DNA of 64,000 nt from Oscarella lobularis (GCF_947507565.1 NC_089181.1:924536-988535); one strand, 5' to 3'; positions 45,670-57,784 are shown, numbered from the stretch's first letter. Numbers and translations: made by a program. The notes: a model not told the origin generated them from the sequence alone.

Positions 45670-46800
45670 ACACGCCCACAACAACAAAATCGCCTCTTTT
45701 TGGAAAGTTATCGTCCCTAGCTGCATGCATTAGGTATAATCACGTAGGTTCTATTAAAAACTTTCTATAGTGTTCCTAAAATTCATGTAAACTGGGTAAA
45801 GAAGAGCATTTAGAGTAGGCCGCGCCCAACCCGGTGCCATTCTTGTGAACGGCTCGTGAGTACATACGGTTCGATGTTATCGTGAGGCTCTACAAACAAC
45901 GTTTGTAGGCCACACTTGTGTCACTCGATAGAACTAACCCTTTGCCAAAGAAATGGCCTCAAATACTTACCGTTCAAATGCGGCTTCCGATGCCACTTCT
46001 GCGCGCCCCAAACATCAGCGCTAACTCCTTAGTTCTAGCGGACTGACTCCTCAGGGCAAAAGTTGCAATCGCAGCCTTTGTTTTCTCCCGCCTCGGCAGA
46101 AGCTCTCCAGCCCCGGGAGTTATTCTCTGAGAATGAAAGAATGACTGTGTGAACCGGGAAGCCTGGAACGACGTACTTAGTGCCCTTTTACACAATTTGC
46201 ATCAAAATGGCCTTTGCTGTGAGCACACGTTCTTGAAGATCGGACATGTTTTCCGAAAATCAGCTATATCGCCGACAAGACACGGTGTATAGACCGACAC
46301 AAGTCAAATATCAGTTTAGCACCACATACGCTTACGTATCAGTAACAGCAGTTGGAGAGGAAACTTTTGGAGAGGCGGACTTAGGGTTGCAAAGGCGGGG
46401 CAAGTGAATTGGGCCAAAGAAGACGTTTATTATAAAAGTAAAAATATGAGTGGAAACTTTAGGTGTTTATCTTCCGCCAGGGGGGTTGTACGTTAGCGTG
46501 CTTTACCGTAACGCCCCTTTCAGAAACCGCGATTTCTCAGCAGGAGAATTTGCTTTCCACTGTTTCGCAACTTCGGTGAGTTGTCTTTAATGACTTGCAA
46601 CTTTTGAGCCAGTTGCAAACGTAGCGATGACCGTTTAGTAAAGTTAGCGATCGATGGCTAGACATCACTCGTAACCATTAACTGTTCATGTAAACCCAAC
46701 ACTAACAATTGTAACGGTTGGCCTGTAATCTCTGCATGTCCAGAACGACTCGTTTCGCTTGATCTGCTACCATTTTCCCCCCTAAACGCACAAATTTAGG
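45670..46800. other. No gene recognised
   Basis: No coding signal I can support. It may contain the promoter of the gene starting at 46803. Confidence 0.5.
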
Positions 46801-46802
46801 TC

Positions 46803-47462
46803 ATGGCGGAAAGCGGCAGCTACGACAACGTACGGACGGCTGTGATCTTGTGGTTTTTCGAGGAAATCGACTACACTATACCCTGCTTCGACGTATTACA
46901 CGTTCGCCTGCACCGATGTCGCATTAAGATAGTTGGAGACGACGGGGAAGACGGAGAGCCGATGGACGCATTCATTAACTCGGCCACCCCTATTCATCGA
47001 TATGCATGTCGACTGCGGATAATTCCATATGAATCCTGTGAAGTTCAGGTACGCCTAGCATTGACAAATGTTTGTGACGTTAGTGCGATCTGTCATAGAG
47101 ATCGTCGCTTGACACGTACAATTTCGATCGTCCCGTGCCAATTTTTAATGACTACGTTCCAGTTATTTGGAAATGGGCGTTAGCTGATTTGGAAGGAGGC
47201 GGTGCTGACGTCGAAGAAGGCGATGACGATCACAGTGACGATCACGACGACGACGACGACGACGACCGGTTTTCCCACGAACCTGCCCGAGCGTCTAGGA
47301 ATCGGGAGGATGAGGTTGCAGATGACGCTGACGAAGATGCAATCTCAACCGTTCATTTCAAGTGTTTGGGAGCAACGAAACAGCAAATTCACCAGGATGC
47401 CCTAGAAAGGGCGAGAGATGTAATGGCTAGTCACAATGCATTACCTGTGAGGCTATCATCGG
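46803..47462 (+). pseudogene. HIRAN-like domain protein, 5' exons, truncated by Ty3/gypsy
   Basis: Exon 1 46803-47048 (MAESGSYDNVRTAVILWFFE...), intron 47049-47098, exon 2 from 47099 (TYNFDRPVPIFNDYVPVIWK, an Asp-rich stretch at 47230-47270, then STVHFKCLGATKQQIHQDAL ... NALPVRL). The last segment resembles the first half of a HIRAN/SWI-SNF-associated domain, whose EPDNPYD-type second half should follow. Instead, Ty3/gypsy pol begins at about 47463. The host-gene identification is tentative. Confidence 0.5.
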
Positions 47463-47463
47463 C

Positions 47464-50301
47464 ATGTTTCGGTCCTCGCTTTCCCGTATAGAGGGACGTC
47501 CCTCACTTCCGGAGGAAAACATCTACGTGATTAAGGACTTGCACACGCCACTTCTTTCTCGCAACGCGAGCACGTCTCTGCAGCTGATTCAACGGATTGA
47601 CACGCTCGATTCGACTCAGCAAGTTCGCCTCGCCTTTCCCAAGCTTTTTACTGGACTAGGCAAGTTTCCTGGCCAGTACACAATTCAACTCAAAGATAAC
47701 GCCCGCCCATTCTCGATCGCCGCTCCTCGTCGTGTTGCAGTACCACGTCTTCCAGCGGTCAAAGAAGAGCTGGAGCGGATGGAACGACTTGGGGTTGTCT
47801 CTAAAGTCGACGAGCCTACAGAATGGTGTGCGGGAATGGTAGTGGTTCCAAAATCCCGCTCAAAGGTGCGAATCTGCGCGGATTTCGTCCAGCTCAACGC
47901 CAGCGTGAAACGGGAACGCCACATGCTGCCCGCTTTGGATCACACACTGGCTCAGATCGCCGAGAATGCTGTAGTTTTCAGCAAATTGGACGCCAACAGT
48001 GGGTTTTGGCAAATCGTCTTGGCCGCTGAGTCGTCTCGGCTCACAACGTTTATGACGCCCTTTGGTCGCTACCGTTATCACCGCCTTCCGTTTAGCATTT
48101 CATCGGCCCCAGAATATTTTCAGAAAAAGATGTCAGAATGTCTTGCTGGGTTGCCTGGAACGTTATGCCTCATGGACGATATCCTGATTTACGGATCATC
48201 TCAGGAGGAACACGACGCCCGTCTACGCGCCGTCCTTACGCGTCTTCAAGACACCGGCATCTCACTAAATTACGATAAGTGTGTCTTCTCCGTTTCGTCC
48301 TTGAAGTACCTCGGACAAATCATCGATCGCTCGGGGGTTTGTCCCGATCCCGACAAGATCAAAGCCGTCACGGAAATGGCTCCGCCGCGAAATCTTCCTG
48401 AGCTTCGTTCGTTTCTGGGTATGGTGAACCAGTTTGGAAAATTTATTCCACATCTCTTTGACACAACGGAGCCGCTTCGATCGCTTCTCGCTAAAGGAAC
48501 TCCGTGGAAATGGGACAAACGTCAGGCTGACGCTTTCAAAAAGCTCAAATCGGATCTCACTTCTACGGATCTACTCGCTCACTATTCGCCACATCGTGAG
48601 ACAGTCGTGACCGCAGATGCCTCATCATTTGGTCTCGGCGCCGTCCTGCTACAGAAACAAGACGACGATTCATTCCGCCCTGTTTCATATATCTCAAAGT
48701 CGCTTACTCCGACGCAACAGCGCTATGCTCAGATCGAGAAGGAGGCATACGCTCTCTGCTGGGCATGCGACCGTTTCAGCAATTTTCTGCTGGGAATGGA
48801 CTTTCACGCGGTTACGGATCATAAACCGCTCGTCTCGTTACTCAGCCCGGTCAAACGTCTCGAAGACTTACCGCCCCGCGTCCAACGCTTTCGTCTTCGA
48901 TTACGCCGATTCAGCTTTACTATTTCCCACTGTCCTGGTGCAGAAATGTTCACGCCCGACACGCTTTCACGTGCCCCTCTTCCGAAGTCATCGGCGGAAG
49001 CCGACGATTCGCTTGCTTCGCTTGAAACCGAGGCTGATCTGTACCAAGTGGACGTTCTTGCTTCGCTTCCAATATCGGACGTTCGCCTCAAAGAATTACG
49101 CGACGCCCAGGCTGCTGACGAAGAGTGTCAAGCAATCATGACATTCTGCTCTAAAGAATGGCCCACGCCTCGCACGCTCAAAGGCAACCAGAAAATATGC
49201 CACTCTGTCGCTGCGGAACTAACCGTTTCCGACGGTCTCTTACTTCGAGGCCAACGTCTCTATATTCCTCGAGCTTTACGCCAGGACACGCTCGCACGGC
49301 TTCACGCCGGACATCAAGGCATTGTCAAATGTCGAGCTCGCGCGGCAACTTTAGTTTGGTGGCCGGGTCTCAGCACTCAGCTCGCCTCGCTCGTCAACGA
49401 ATGTTCCGTCTGCCGCCCTCTACGTCCGGTTGCGCCAGAGCCGCTTCTTCCATCCGACGCCCCTAATCTTCCATGGGAGATTTTGGGTAGCGATCTATTT
49501 GAGTGGAATGGAGCACATTACCTCCTCGTCGTGGACTATCTTTCACGTTTTCCTGAAATCGCTCAACTGCCGGAAACGTCGTCCTCGACAGTCATCTCTC
49601 GCCTCAAATCCATCTTCGCTCGGCATGGTATTGCAAAAATCCTGCGTTCCGACAACGGACCGCAATACAGTTCAACGCAATTTGCTGCCTTTGCTAAAGA
49701 ATACGGTTTCGCTCATATCACGAGCAGCCCCAATCACCCACAAGGCAATGGGGAAGCGGAAAGGATGGTCAAAACCGTCAAAAGCCTCCTTTCCAAGTCA
49801 TCTGACACCAATCTCGCCCTGATGGTCTACCGCTCGTCTCCTCTCGCTAACGGCTTCTCGCCTGCAGAAATTCTAATGGGACGACGCATCAGGACTATTC
49901 CTCTATCGGAGTCTTCTCTGGTTCCGGCTACGCCGCCGATCAACCAGATCCGCCAGTTCGACCAGCAAGCACGCGCTCGGTCGAAGGAGATCCACGATGA
50001 CCGCCACCGTGCAAAAGAGCTTCCTTCCCTGAGAGAGGGAGACACGGTGTGGATTAAAGACCGTGAAGAATATGGCCGCGTTATCAAGCTACACGACGCG
50101 CCCAGGTCATACGTGGTGGCCTCGAGAAGTGGAGAGTTTCGACGAAACCATCGCTACCTCGTCACGATGAATGCTGCCCCCGACGACGTCTTTGACGAAG
50201 AAGACGAACCGCCATCATCGCCGGAAGCTACTCCAAATCCGCCTGCAGCGACCACTTCTCGCAGCGGACGCCGCATTGTTCTCCCAGCTCGTTTCCAGTA
50301 G
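47464..50301 (+). CDS. Ty3/gypsy Pol polyprotein (RT-RNase H-integrase), 945 codons
   Basis: One uninterrupted frame. It starts just after the protease region (LHTPLLSRNASTSLQLIQRI). RT has KLDANSGFWQI and a CLMDDILIYG catalytic box (about residue 238); RNase H begins TVVTADASSFGLGAVLLQ; the integrase HHCC region (HAGHQGIVKCRARA ... NECSVC, about residues 620-650) and DDE core (GSDLFEWNGAHYLLVVDYLS, LRSDNGPQYSS, NGEAERMVKTVKS) are complete, with a chromodomain-less basic tail. Gag, protease and the 5' LTR are missing, so it is 5'-truncated although Pol is open. Confidence 0.9.
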   Translation: MFRSSLSRIEGRPSLPEENIYVIKDLHTPLLSRNASTSLQLIQRIDTLDSTQQVRLAFPKLFTGLGKFPGQYTIQLKDNARPFSIAAPRRVAVPRLPAVKEELERMERLGVVSKVDEPTEWCAGMVVVPKSRSKVRICADFVQLNASVKRERHMLPALDHTLAQIAENAVVFSKLDANSGFWQIVLAAESSRLTTFMTPFGRYRYHRLPFSISSAPEYFQKKMSECLAGLPGTLCLMDDILIYGSSQEEHDARLRAVLTRLQDTGISLNYDKCVFSVSSLKYLGQIIDRSGVCPDPDKIKAVTEMAPPRNLPELRSFLGMVNQFGKFIPHLFDTTEPLRSLLAKGTPWKWDKRQADAFKKLKSDLTSTDLLAHYSPHRETVVTADASSFGLGAVLLQKQDDDSFRPVSYISKSLTPTQQRYAQIEKEAYALCWACDRFSNFLLGMDFHAVTDHKPLVSLLSPVKRLEDLPPRVQRFRLRLRRFSFTISHCPGAEMFTPDTLSRAPLPKSSAEADDSLASLETEADLYQVDVLASLPISDVRLKELRDAQAADEECQAIMTFCSKEWPTPRTLKGNQKICHSVAAELTVSDGLLLRGQRLYIPRALRQDTLARLHAGHQGIVKCRARAATLVWWPGLSTQLASLVNECSVCRPLRPVAPEPLLPSDAPNLPWEILGSDLFEWNGAHYLLVVDYLSRFPEIAQLPETSSSTVISRLKSIFARHGIAKILRSDNGPQYSSTQFAAFAKEYGFAHITSSPNHPQGNGEAERMVKTVKSLLSKSSDTNLALMVYRSSPLANGFSPAEILMGRRIRTIPLSESSLVPATPPINQIRQFDQQARARSKEIHDDRHRAKELPSLREGDTVWIKDREEYGRVIKLHDAPRSYVVASRSGEFRRNHRYLVTMNAAPDDVFDEEDEPPSSPEATPNPPAATTSRSGRRIVLPARFQ

Positions 50302-50331
50302 TTGTTCCAGTTGTTGTGTTCTGGGAAAGGA

Positions 50332-50440
50332 TGTGGTGTGAGACTCTATAGTCTAAGGACAGCACGCTATGCATTACGTCACATACTACACACATATATG
50401 CACACTATATACCTAAATACACTGACTTGGTATCACGATA
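50332..50440 (+). repeat. 3' LTR start of the Ty3/gypsy element (end uncertain)
   Basis: A purine run (GGGAAAGGA) is followed by TGTGGTGTGAGACTC. The LTR-like block at 53735-53829 (minus strand) begins with the same TGTGGTGTGA. I could not fix the right end. Confidence 0.5.
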
Positions 50441-50551
50441 GCACATACGTAATAAAACTTTAGTTAGATTTATCTTTATCCGTATCAATTTATATTGATA
50501 AGGATATACATAAATCTTTACGCGTTTAGATCAATAAATATTTACTTAAGA

Positions 50552-52081
50552 TTACCGCATTCTGTGTGTTTTCTCGCTTACATCGACTGAGGAGCTTTTT
50601 GCCCGCCAGATTTCAAAAAATGCCTCCGAAAGAATAAAAAAACTGTGCGGGAGGACGCTCTTCTTCGGGTCATAGGACGACGTCTTCTTCGCGGCGTCCG
50701 CCTGCCATTTGCACACCAAATTTGGTCCTTTTAGGCAAAACTGGTGTCGCTCTTTTTCCGCTTTTGCACAGCTGGAATCGTCGTGCCTTTCTTCACGTTC
50801 TCTTCGTCGTGTCTCGTTTACTTTCGTCGAAAACGATTCCGCCTTTGTCTCATATTCAACGAAATACGGATCGGTGCTATGAAAAAGTATCGCTTTTGTC
50901 GCCGCAACCATCGCGTCGACGTTGCAGACGTTTCGACGAATCGCGAGTTCGTAATAATTTCGAATTCTTTGAAGAAAATCAATGAAAGTAAACACAAGAG
51001 GAGAACATAAACCTACTGATCGATTTACGAGTCGTTTAGTCGCCCTTGTCCCCCGGCCGAGCCGCCTTCCTGTATTGCCGCGCCTGCTATTCCCTTCTTC
51101 CACGCCCTAAGTCTCGCTCCCATCCTTTTCTGCACGTGCCCCACACAGTCCTCCTTCACGACTACGTGATCATCTTCATATATCTGTAAGTATCAATTTT
51201 TTATTAATTCTCTGTTTGTAATTACGCTCAACGGAGATTCAGAAACTCTTTTGTAGAACTTCGAGTCGCCATCACTAACAAACCGCGTATACGAAATGAT
51301 AAAAATCAGCAAAATCGCAAAATTATGAAGTCAGAAATTGTACCTCATTTAACTTTTCGATAGATCGACCAAAAATCACGTGTGCGCCCTGTGATTCCAT
51401 AGCATTTTCTACTTCAAAAAGTTCGTCTGCATATTTCTGCGTGAGTGCATTTTCATGCTTAATACGACTCGCTTTCTTTGTCGGCGCCGTCATTTTTTTA
51501 TTGCAAATTCTGCACTCCGTGCAAAAAATATTCATATCGATGACGCAACCGACGTCGAAGAGTTTTGCCGCTTGTAGGCCAATATGCGACAATAGACCTC
51601 GCTTCATCCAGGTACCGTCGAACGAGACGCGCGTGTCAAAAATGTCGCCCGCTGGCACGCCGTTTTTTTTTCGATGATACGCCACTGCAACCAATGCCGA
51701 TTCGTCAAATACCTAATGATAGTTATTGCATTCTTTGATAGCTGTAAACCTAACAATTATTTCTGGCCTTACTCCCGTCAAGGCGTCGTCTATTTTAGCA
51801 ATATGGCTGTCCCAGCTGTCGCGCAAAGGCGGGGGCATGTCGAATGCAGCGCAAAATTTCATCAACGACTGTCGACTTCTTCCCATCAAAACTGCTGCAG
51901 CTGCGCGACGATTGACGTCGTAAGATCGACCCTGTTCGCCGGCTGTCTTCGACGAATCTGATATTAGAATGTTTTTTTCTGCAATGAGCGCAAAAAATGT
52001 GCAGCTTCGAACAAAAGCCCTTGCGCTATTCGAAAATTTCATGAAGGGAAAGGCGATCGTTTCCGCAGAATTTGCACACAA
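50552..52081 (-). pseudogene. Mutator-like transposase (metazoan MULE type), decayed
   Basis: Minus-strand segments in order: 52081-51713 (YDVNRRAAAAVLMGRSRQSL ... FDMPPPLRDSW), 51694-51323 (VSFDGTWMKRGLLSHIGLQA; CTECRICNKKM), then 51103-50552 (RIRNYYELAIRRNVCNVDAM ... HQFCLKGPNLVCKWQAD). These match the order of a widespread metazoan Mutator-like transposase family. The middle part, with the ECVGHV-type motif, is missing between 51320 and 51103, so it is not functional. Confidence 0.7.
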
Positions 52082-52259
52082 GAGCTGTCAGCAGAGTCGA
52101 GAAAAGAAATTGCATGTCGACGAGTCGATATCCCTCAAGATGCGTGCGTGCCGTCGAAGAAGCTCGAGGAGGATGCTACTGAGAGCAAGGAGCGACTTTC
52201 CGACCCATTTCAGAAAGACGTTCAATTCTCGACTCTTCATCCGTTATTAGATTCGATGA

Positions 52260-53430
52260 CGTAGCTCCTGAGAATTGACGCGGCTTTTTCGAAGACATCA
52301 AGGTAAGGCAGCGAGCAAACAACGAGGCGCGTCCAACTGCTTCTCACAAAGGTGCAACAATTGCTAACAATGGTCTAATAAAGGTCTACCCAATGGTACC
52401 AAAGGGCGAACGATGGTTGGTTGCTTGCTCAAAATGTAGCAACTTAGAAGCAACCGGATTTGTGAAAGACATTGACAATGTAGCAAATAACCATTGTGAT
52501 CCCCTTTGAGCAAAACAAAAAAAATTTTAAATTAAAATTGAAGTAAACGCCGTGCTTTTGTGTGTGGGAAGACAGTTAAGATTAGGGAGGGTTAAAGTTA
52601 GGGAGAGGAGATTTAGCCAATTGTAGCTAATTAAGGTAGTTGCTCCCTACTTGAGGCCCCGCCTACCTCATTCCTTGTCTTCGTTTATGACAGTTGTTCT
52701 GTATACTCTTCGTTTCTACATGCATTCTTAACTTCTCTGTAGCCCGTAACACATTCGCCTTGTTCAAACTTCGCGCGTTTACGGTTCCCGGAAGAGGGGG
52801 CGGTACCAATTAGTAGAGCGGGCTTACTTATTGAGTTGTCCCGTCAGAGGGAACATCTGGTATTTCTGGTATTTCGTTGGGACGATGAGCGACTGCTACC
52901 TTTCGAAAAGCCTGTAGAAAAGAAGGGTACGCTTTCCGATTAGCGAGACCATTTTTATGGCTTTTCTCGAAGATACTCTCCGCCGGCGCGAGCTGAGACT
53001 ATTTTCAAGGAATCCCAACCTGCCGCGGCGCGAAGACGCCTTGGCCACGCAGAAACGGACCGCCAAAGGCGAGCAAAGGGTGTGTTTGCAGCTTCAGAAC
53101 TACTTCTGGCTAAGTAATGGGCTAGTAACCGATCTAAATTGGTTGTAATGGGTGTTTAGTACGAAAGGAGATTTGGGGGCGAATTAGTGTAACAAACGAG
53201 GTACAGTGAAACAGGACCAACCCATATCTGGCCAGATGAAGTGAAAGACTGCCTCCGCTCAATGTTTCCACGAGATGTTCAAGGAGCACCCAATCCGGGC
53301 AGGAGGGATCCTTCCAGACAGGACGTAAGATGAAGAATGTACGCCACTATTATTACCTTACTTCTGCTTGTAGCGTCCTCTGTGCGTGGCGATGAAGTCT
53401 TCGGCTAATTTACCGTCTTTCTGCACGCGT
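52260..53430. other. No gene recognised
   Basis: Short frames only (for example 52957-53148 plus). No motif I recognise. Confidence 0.5.
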
Positions 53431-53510
53431 TGGTTTAAACGCGCGCGTTCGTATATAACGTTTCGTCGACGGACGAAGTGGGCGTCAAAGCGATCTCGAA
53501 CGATCTCGTA

Positions 53511-53829
53511 CTAGTCTTCTTCGTCGGCGTCGAGATTGAACAAACGAAAGAGCTCTTCTGCACGCTTCCCAATGTGGAAGAGGACCTGCACGCGCTGAGC
53601 TTTATTGTCGAGGCGCGTTGCGATGCGGTAGCTCTCGAAGTGGCTGATCCATTGTGGCCAGTCCTTCTCTCCGTTGCGAAAATCAAAACGTTCAGGATTA
53701 ATCCATCTAGCGATCATCCGACTCCTGTCACCATGTGTGGGTGAGATACCGAGTGAGTATATTTGTGATTAGACAGAACATATAACAGACATCTAGGGTA
53801 ACGTGCTCTAGTCCTAGTCACACCACACT
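53511..53829 (-). mobile_element. Ty3/gypsy 5' end fragment: LTR, primer site and Gag start
   Basis: LTR-like block 53829-53735 (minus TGTGGTGTGA ... CCCACACA), then GGTGACAGGAGTCGGAT as a possible primer site, then Gag start MIARWINPERFDFRNGEKDW to 53511. LTR start is shared with the element at 47.5-50.4 kb, so this could be the 5' part of the same family. Confidence 0.6.
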
Positions 53830-53839
53830 CCCCTTGCCG

Positions 53840-54230
53840 CGGTGACGTCGCCTAACGAAACGCCGACGCCAACATGGGACCACTGCAACGAGGCAGACCA
53901 CAGCACAGAGGAGTGCAGCCTCCTCGGGCTGCAGCAGGGCCGCGCCTTGCTAACCGTCGCACCGGCCCCCTCCGCCCTTCCGCCGCCTCTTCGCCACCAC
54001 CTCGTTCATTCAGCAGCAACCGTCGCGCATCGGCCGGCGAGACGACGCCCCCCGTCTCCTCCAGTTTCTACCTGAGCGCCAAGGCGGGTTGCTCTATGCG
54101 GAGCTGCACTTATCGCCACTACTGCCTCATCTGCGGGGGGCCATACAAGCTAGTCACCTGCGTGGGGCACCCGCCCTCAGCCCCATCTGGCGCCGGCCCC
54201 CGCGCGGAGACAGAGCTCCGCGGCCGTGGT
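53840..54230 (+). pseudogene. DIRS-like Gag Cys/His-cluster fragment
   Basis: AKAGCSMRSCTYRHYCLICG resembles the Cys/His cluster of the DIRS-like element at 19.7 kb. Pro-rich flanks are in other frames. No other parts of the element are present. Confidence 0.5.
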
Positions 54231-54881
54231 GGTGCACCTCGTCTGCTCCCCCGAGATCCGTAACGGGCTCGGTGGGGCTCACGTGTAAGGTGGAAATGAG
54301 GGTGTAGTTACAGGCCGTTGGAATTAAAAATTGTTAGCCCGTTTTCTGCTTTACTTCTCTTCAAAACGACGTAGAATGATGCTAGCGTCCCGTCGAAATA
54401 TCCCATATTTTTTTTAAAGAGCGTGGAGTGAATCGTTGAATTTCGTCGCCATCTTGAAGGTAAGGTGCCGGACCTAGTTTCGAAAGCATTTCTAGTGCCC
54501 TCCCAATCCCTAATCAAAGCATGCGAAGCGCTACAAGGTTTCTTTTTCGACATATGTCTTCTTTTCTCGCCGATACTATTTTTTAGCCGACTTATTTGCC
54601 AAAATTGGATTCTTCGCATGATCTCTGACCTGATTTTTACACGAATTCAAAAAATAAGTCACATTCGAGAAAGGTCTCATACAATCTGAAAGAATACCTG
54701 TTTCTATGTAATAGAGCTCGGTGCGCATGAGTAGGAGATTGTGCATACTTTTGCGCAAAACGGGAAGTTCAAAAGAGGGCTATTCAGTACATCCGTGAAA
54801 ACTTGAACTTTCTAAACTTGCGTCTAACACATGAAATGTAATTTACCACTTTGGACTAGTTTTTATTTCGTTTAGATCACC

Positions 54882-55600
54882 TCATCGCCTTTTAGACATA
54901 CAACTCATAACCCTTATCTTTTTTAGGTTATGAAATAGATGAAGCTTTAAAAGCCCCAATTCTTCGTCATCCGTGTCTGGTTCGGAGAACACGTATTCGT
55001 TGACCTGATATTGGCGCGAGAGACTCCTTATTGGTCCAGAAGATCTGCTCGAAGGCTGGCCGCTGCTACCTTCATCAGGTTCCTGATTCAATGCTAAGTG
55101 TGCTGCCGAGGAGGTGGTGGCAGACTCATCTTCACTTTAATTGCTGTCTTCGCTTTGAAAATCAGGACGCTTCTTGGCTCTGCTCTGGGAACTGCCGGAT
55201 TGACCGCTATTCCTCTTCCTTCCGCTGCCACCTTTTCCTGTTCCAGAACCTCAAAGCGGTAAGACTTGTTTGTTTTTTTTACTAATATTAAGCTTTCTTA
55301 CTTTTTCCCTGCCCTTCTTGCACTTCTCTGAACGCCACTCGTTGCATTTGGGCCTGGCTTTTCGTCATCATCTCCTCCTCCAAAAGCCCCAGTAGCATAA
55401 GTTGGGCCTTGCAGTCGTTCTTGTCGTCCATGAGCTGCCTCTCCTTTCTTTTTCATAATCTTTCTTTTCTTCCGCCAGTACTCCGTACTTTTGAGCTCTT
55501 TGTGGTACAGTAGTCCCTGGCTTGAACGACCACCCCTATGTACGTTAAAAAATCGTCGTTCAAACGAGGTGTAGGCGTGGTAAAAACCCCGTACATGCAT
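54882..55600 (-). CDS. Unknown Ser/Lys-rich protein fragments
   Basis: Minus-strand frames at 55600-55298 (basic) and 55091-54882 (SSGPIRSLSRQYQVNEYVFS ... EPDTDDEELGLLKLHL). They may belong to one disordered protein with an intron near 55260. I recognise no domain. Confidence 0.3.
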
Positions 55601-55867
55601 TTATTCTCTTTATTTAGACAAAGTCCGTAGACAATTATTACAAGAAAAATGAAGTAATCTTAGTCTGCTTAGCTTTAAGGCGCTTTGCGACGAGAATCCT
55701 GTCAACAACTGCTTGACTTTTGCATACTAGATCTAGAAAATAAGAGTTTCCCGGAGCAACCAAAAAATCGCGCAAATCACGAAGCGCCAAAGCTGCACAT
55801 TCCTCGCTAATGACATTCCTATTTTCTGCACCATTGTCGCTTGCTCCCTCATCGTCATCCTCTTCTT

Positions 55868-56760
55868 CTAGATCGCCGTCTTCTTCGCCCTGCTCTTCTT
55901 TCTAAGATCCGCAATAACGTTCACTTCCCAACAATCTTCAATCGTTTCGCATGTAGGAAGCTCGTTGTCGCATTCTCCGTATTCCTCCCATCTGATGTCA
56001 ATTCCAGGAAAGAGAGACCCCAATTCTTCATCAATGGATTCAGTTTCGTCATTTTCGCCATCATTGTCTGAAAGCGTCCCTGGAGTAACAGTGAAGCCAG
56101 ACTTCGAAAAGCAGATTTGAATTGTGACGTTGCTCACGGCATCCCAGGCACACTTGAGCCAAAATATGGCGTCAAGAACGTTTACAGCCTTGCATATTTC
56201 TGTTGCAGAAGCAGCATCGTCCAAGAGACTTATAACCCGACGGAGCAACTACTTTCGATACACCAATTTCACTGCCTGAATTATGCCCGCGTCGCATGGC
56301 TGCAACTTGAAAGAGGTGTTTGGGGGGAGAAAAACCAATTTGACGTTGGAACGATGAACATCAGGGTGCGCGCTGCAGTTGTCAAAATGGAACGACCTTG
56401 TTGTTGCATACTCAGATTCAGCTTATCTAGCCATTCTTCAAAGAGTTTGCTCGTCATGCACGCTCGCATATTGCTGCGGTAATCCACAGGAAGACTTGCT
56501 TTGCTGGCAAGTCCTTTAAAGCACCGCGGCTTTGCGCTTCAACCAATGACAAGAGACTTGAGTTTCTCCCAAGTCGCGGAACACGCAAGAACTGACACCC
56601 GCTCTTTTGCCTTTTTCCCGCCTTTCGCTTGTTCACCTTTCGCGGCGTGAACCAATGATCGAGTAAGCAGAGCTCGGAAGAAAAGTCCAGTTTCATTAGC
56701 GTTGAAGATGATGCATAATTCGTATCCCTCGCATATAGATGCTTTGCACTGGGCGTGGTT
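55868..56760 (-). pseudogene. Second Tigger/pogo transposase, decayed
   Basis: Minus-strand fragments in several frames: LCIIFNANETGLFFRALLTR (about 56735-56680), MRACMTSKLFEEWLDKLNLS (56470-56410), a DNCSAHPDVHRSNVKLVFLP-like stretch with LQPCDAGIIQAVK (about 56370-56270), and an acidic C-terminal frame 56248-55868. The DDE order is recognisable but frameshifts and stops make it dead. Diverged from the 32.4-kb and 8.4-13.5-kb elements. Confidence 0.65.
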
Positions 56761-57179
56761 TACCCTGGCTTGGGGACAACCGGGAATGCCTTCAAAGAAT
56801 GTATTCCGAACGGTTCACCTTTGTGCCCTCTAGGGGTTGCAGGAACCGGTCAAACAGGGATTTTACTGCTAGATTTTGCGGCTTGCCTTTTTATCGAGCG
56901 TCATCGACGAAGGATATCCGCGATTTGGGCGTGAAAAAAAAGGGAGTGGCTGAGAACGATGAGACATTCGGATATTAAAGGGGAAGTCTCATGGGTTCCA
57001 CTTCCTCCATCGCTTGAAAGATCTTATCAAAATAAAGCGTTCTGTACGGCGATTAGCCGCTTTTGTACCTTTTTGAGCGCGCAGCGAGTTGTCGAAGTAG
57101 AGGGTGTGTCAGGATGGGCCTCGCCCGTACTATGCAGTGACGTCAGTGGTTCTTAGTGCGCACGCTATTCTGCCGAATA

Positions 57180-57784
57180 ATGTCGTCAATTGAGCCTTAC
57201 AGCTTCGAACCGCGGCATGAAAGACCCGATCTTCAATACAGTGAGAATTTTCTTCCTTCTAGTTTGGATCAACGCAGCGTCAGTAGCGTAACCGACATTG
57301 ATACGGTCGATCGTATTTCGAGTAGGGCGTGGTGCACTTGCTACCGGTGCCACATTATGCCGTCTGAGCGAGAGTGCCGTTGTTGTCGAGAGGAAAACGC
57401 ACTTGACTGGAAGATGTATGGTCTGCAGTGCATTACAGATCATGACAACTTCGGCGTAGTCTGTCTCTACGTCGACGTTCTGAGAACAGCTGTTGTGAGC
57501 ATGAACGACGTCAGAAGAGGCGACATTACGGAGCCTTCGTCTAACAGGTATGCAGCGGTGTAGCACTAGCCAACCCTACTGACTCTGCTTACACTACTAA
57601 GGCTAACTGCGTATCGGCAGTTTACGTATTGGGTCCACGAACGACTTTGACGAGGAGTCCGAATTTGCCACCATCGTGTGTTGTAGTCGTTATAAGAAGG
57701 AAGTTTCCGGAAGAAAGCGGCCAATACGTCGGCTTTCAATGGGCTGGTGACAATATGGATTTAGACATAGATGAGGTTGAATAA
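57180..57784 (+). pseudogene. P2X7 C-terminal-type zinc domain protein
   Basis: Exon 1 57180-57547 and exon 2 57602-57784, intron 54 bp. Cys pattern WCTCYRCHIMPSERECRCCR, then LQCITDHDNFGVVCL, then exon 2 YRQFTYWV ... PPSCVVVVIRRKFPEESGQY VGF. This is the P2RX7_C-type ballast domain, commonly expanded as stand-alone genes in invertebrates. The two halves of exon 2 lie in different frames (break at about 57625-57650), so this copy is a pseudogene or has a base error. Confidence 0.65.
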
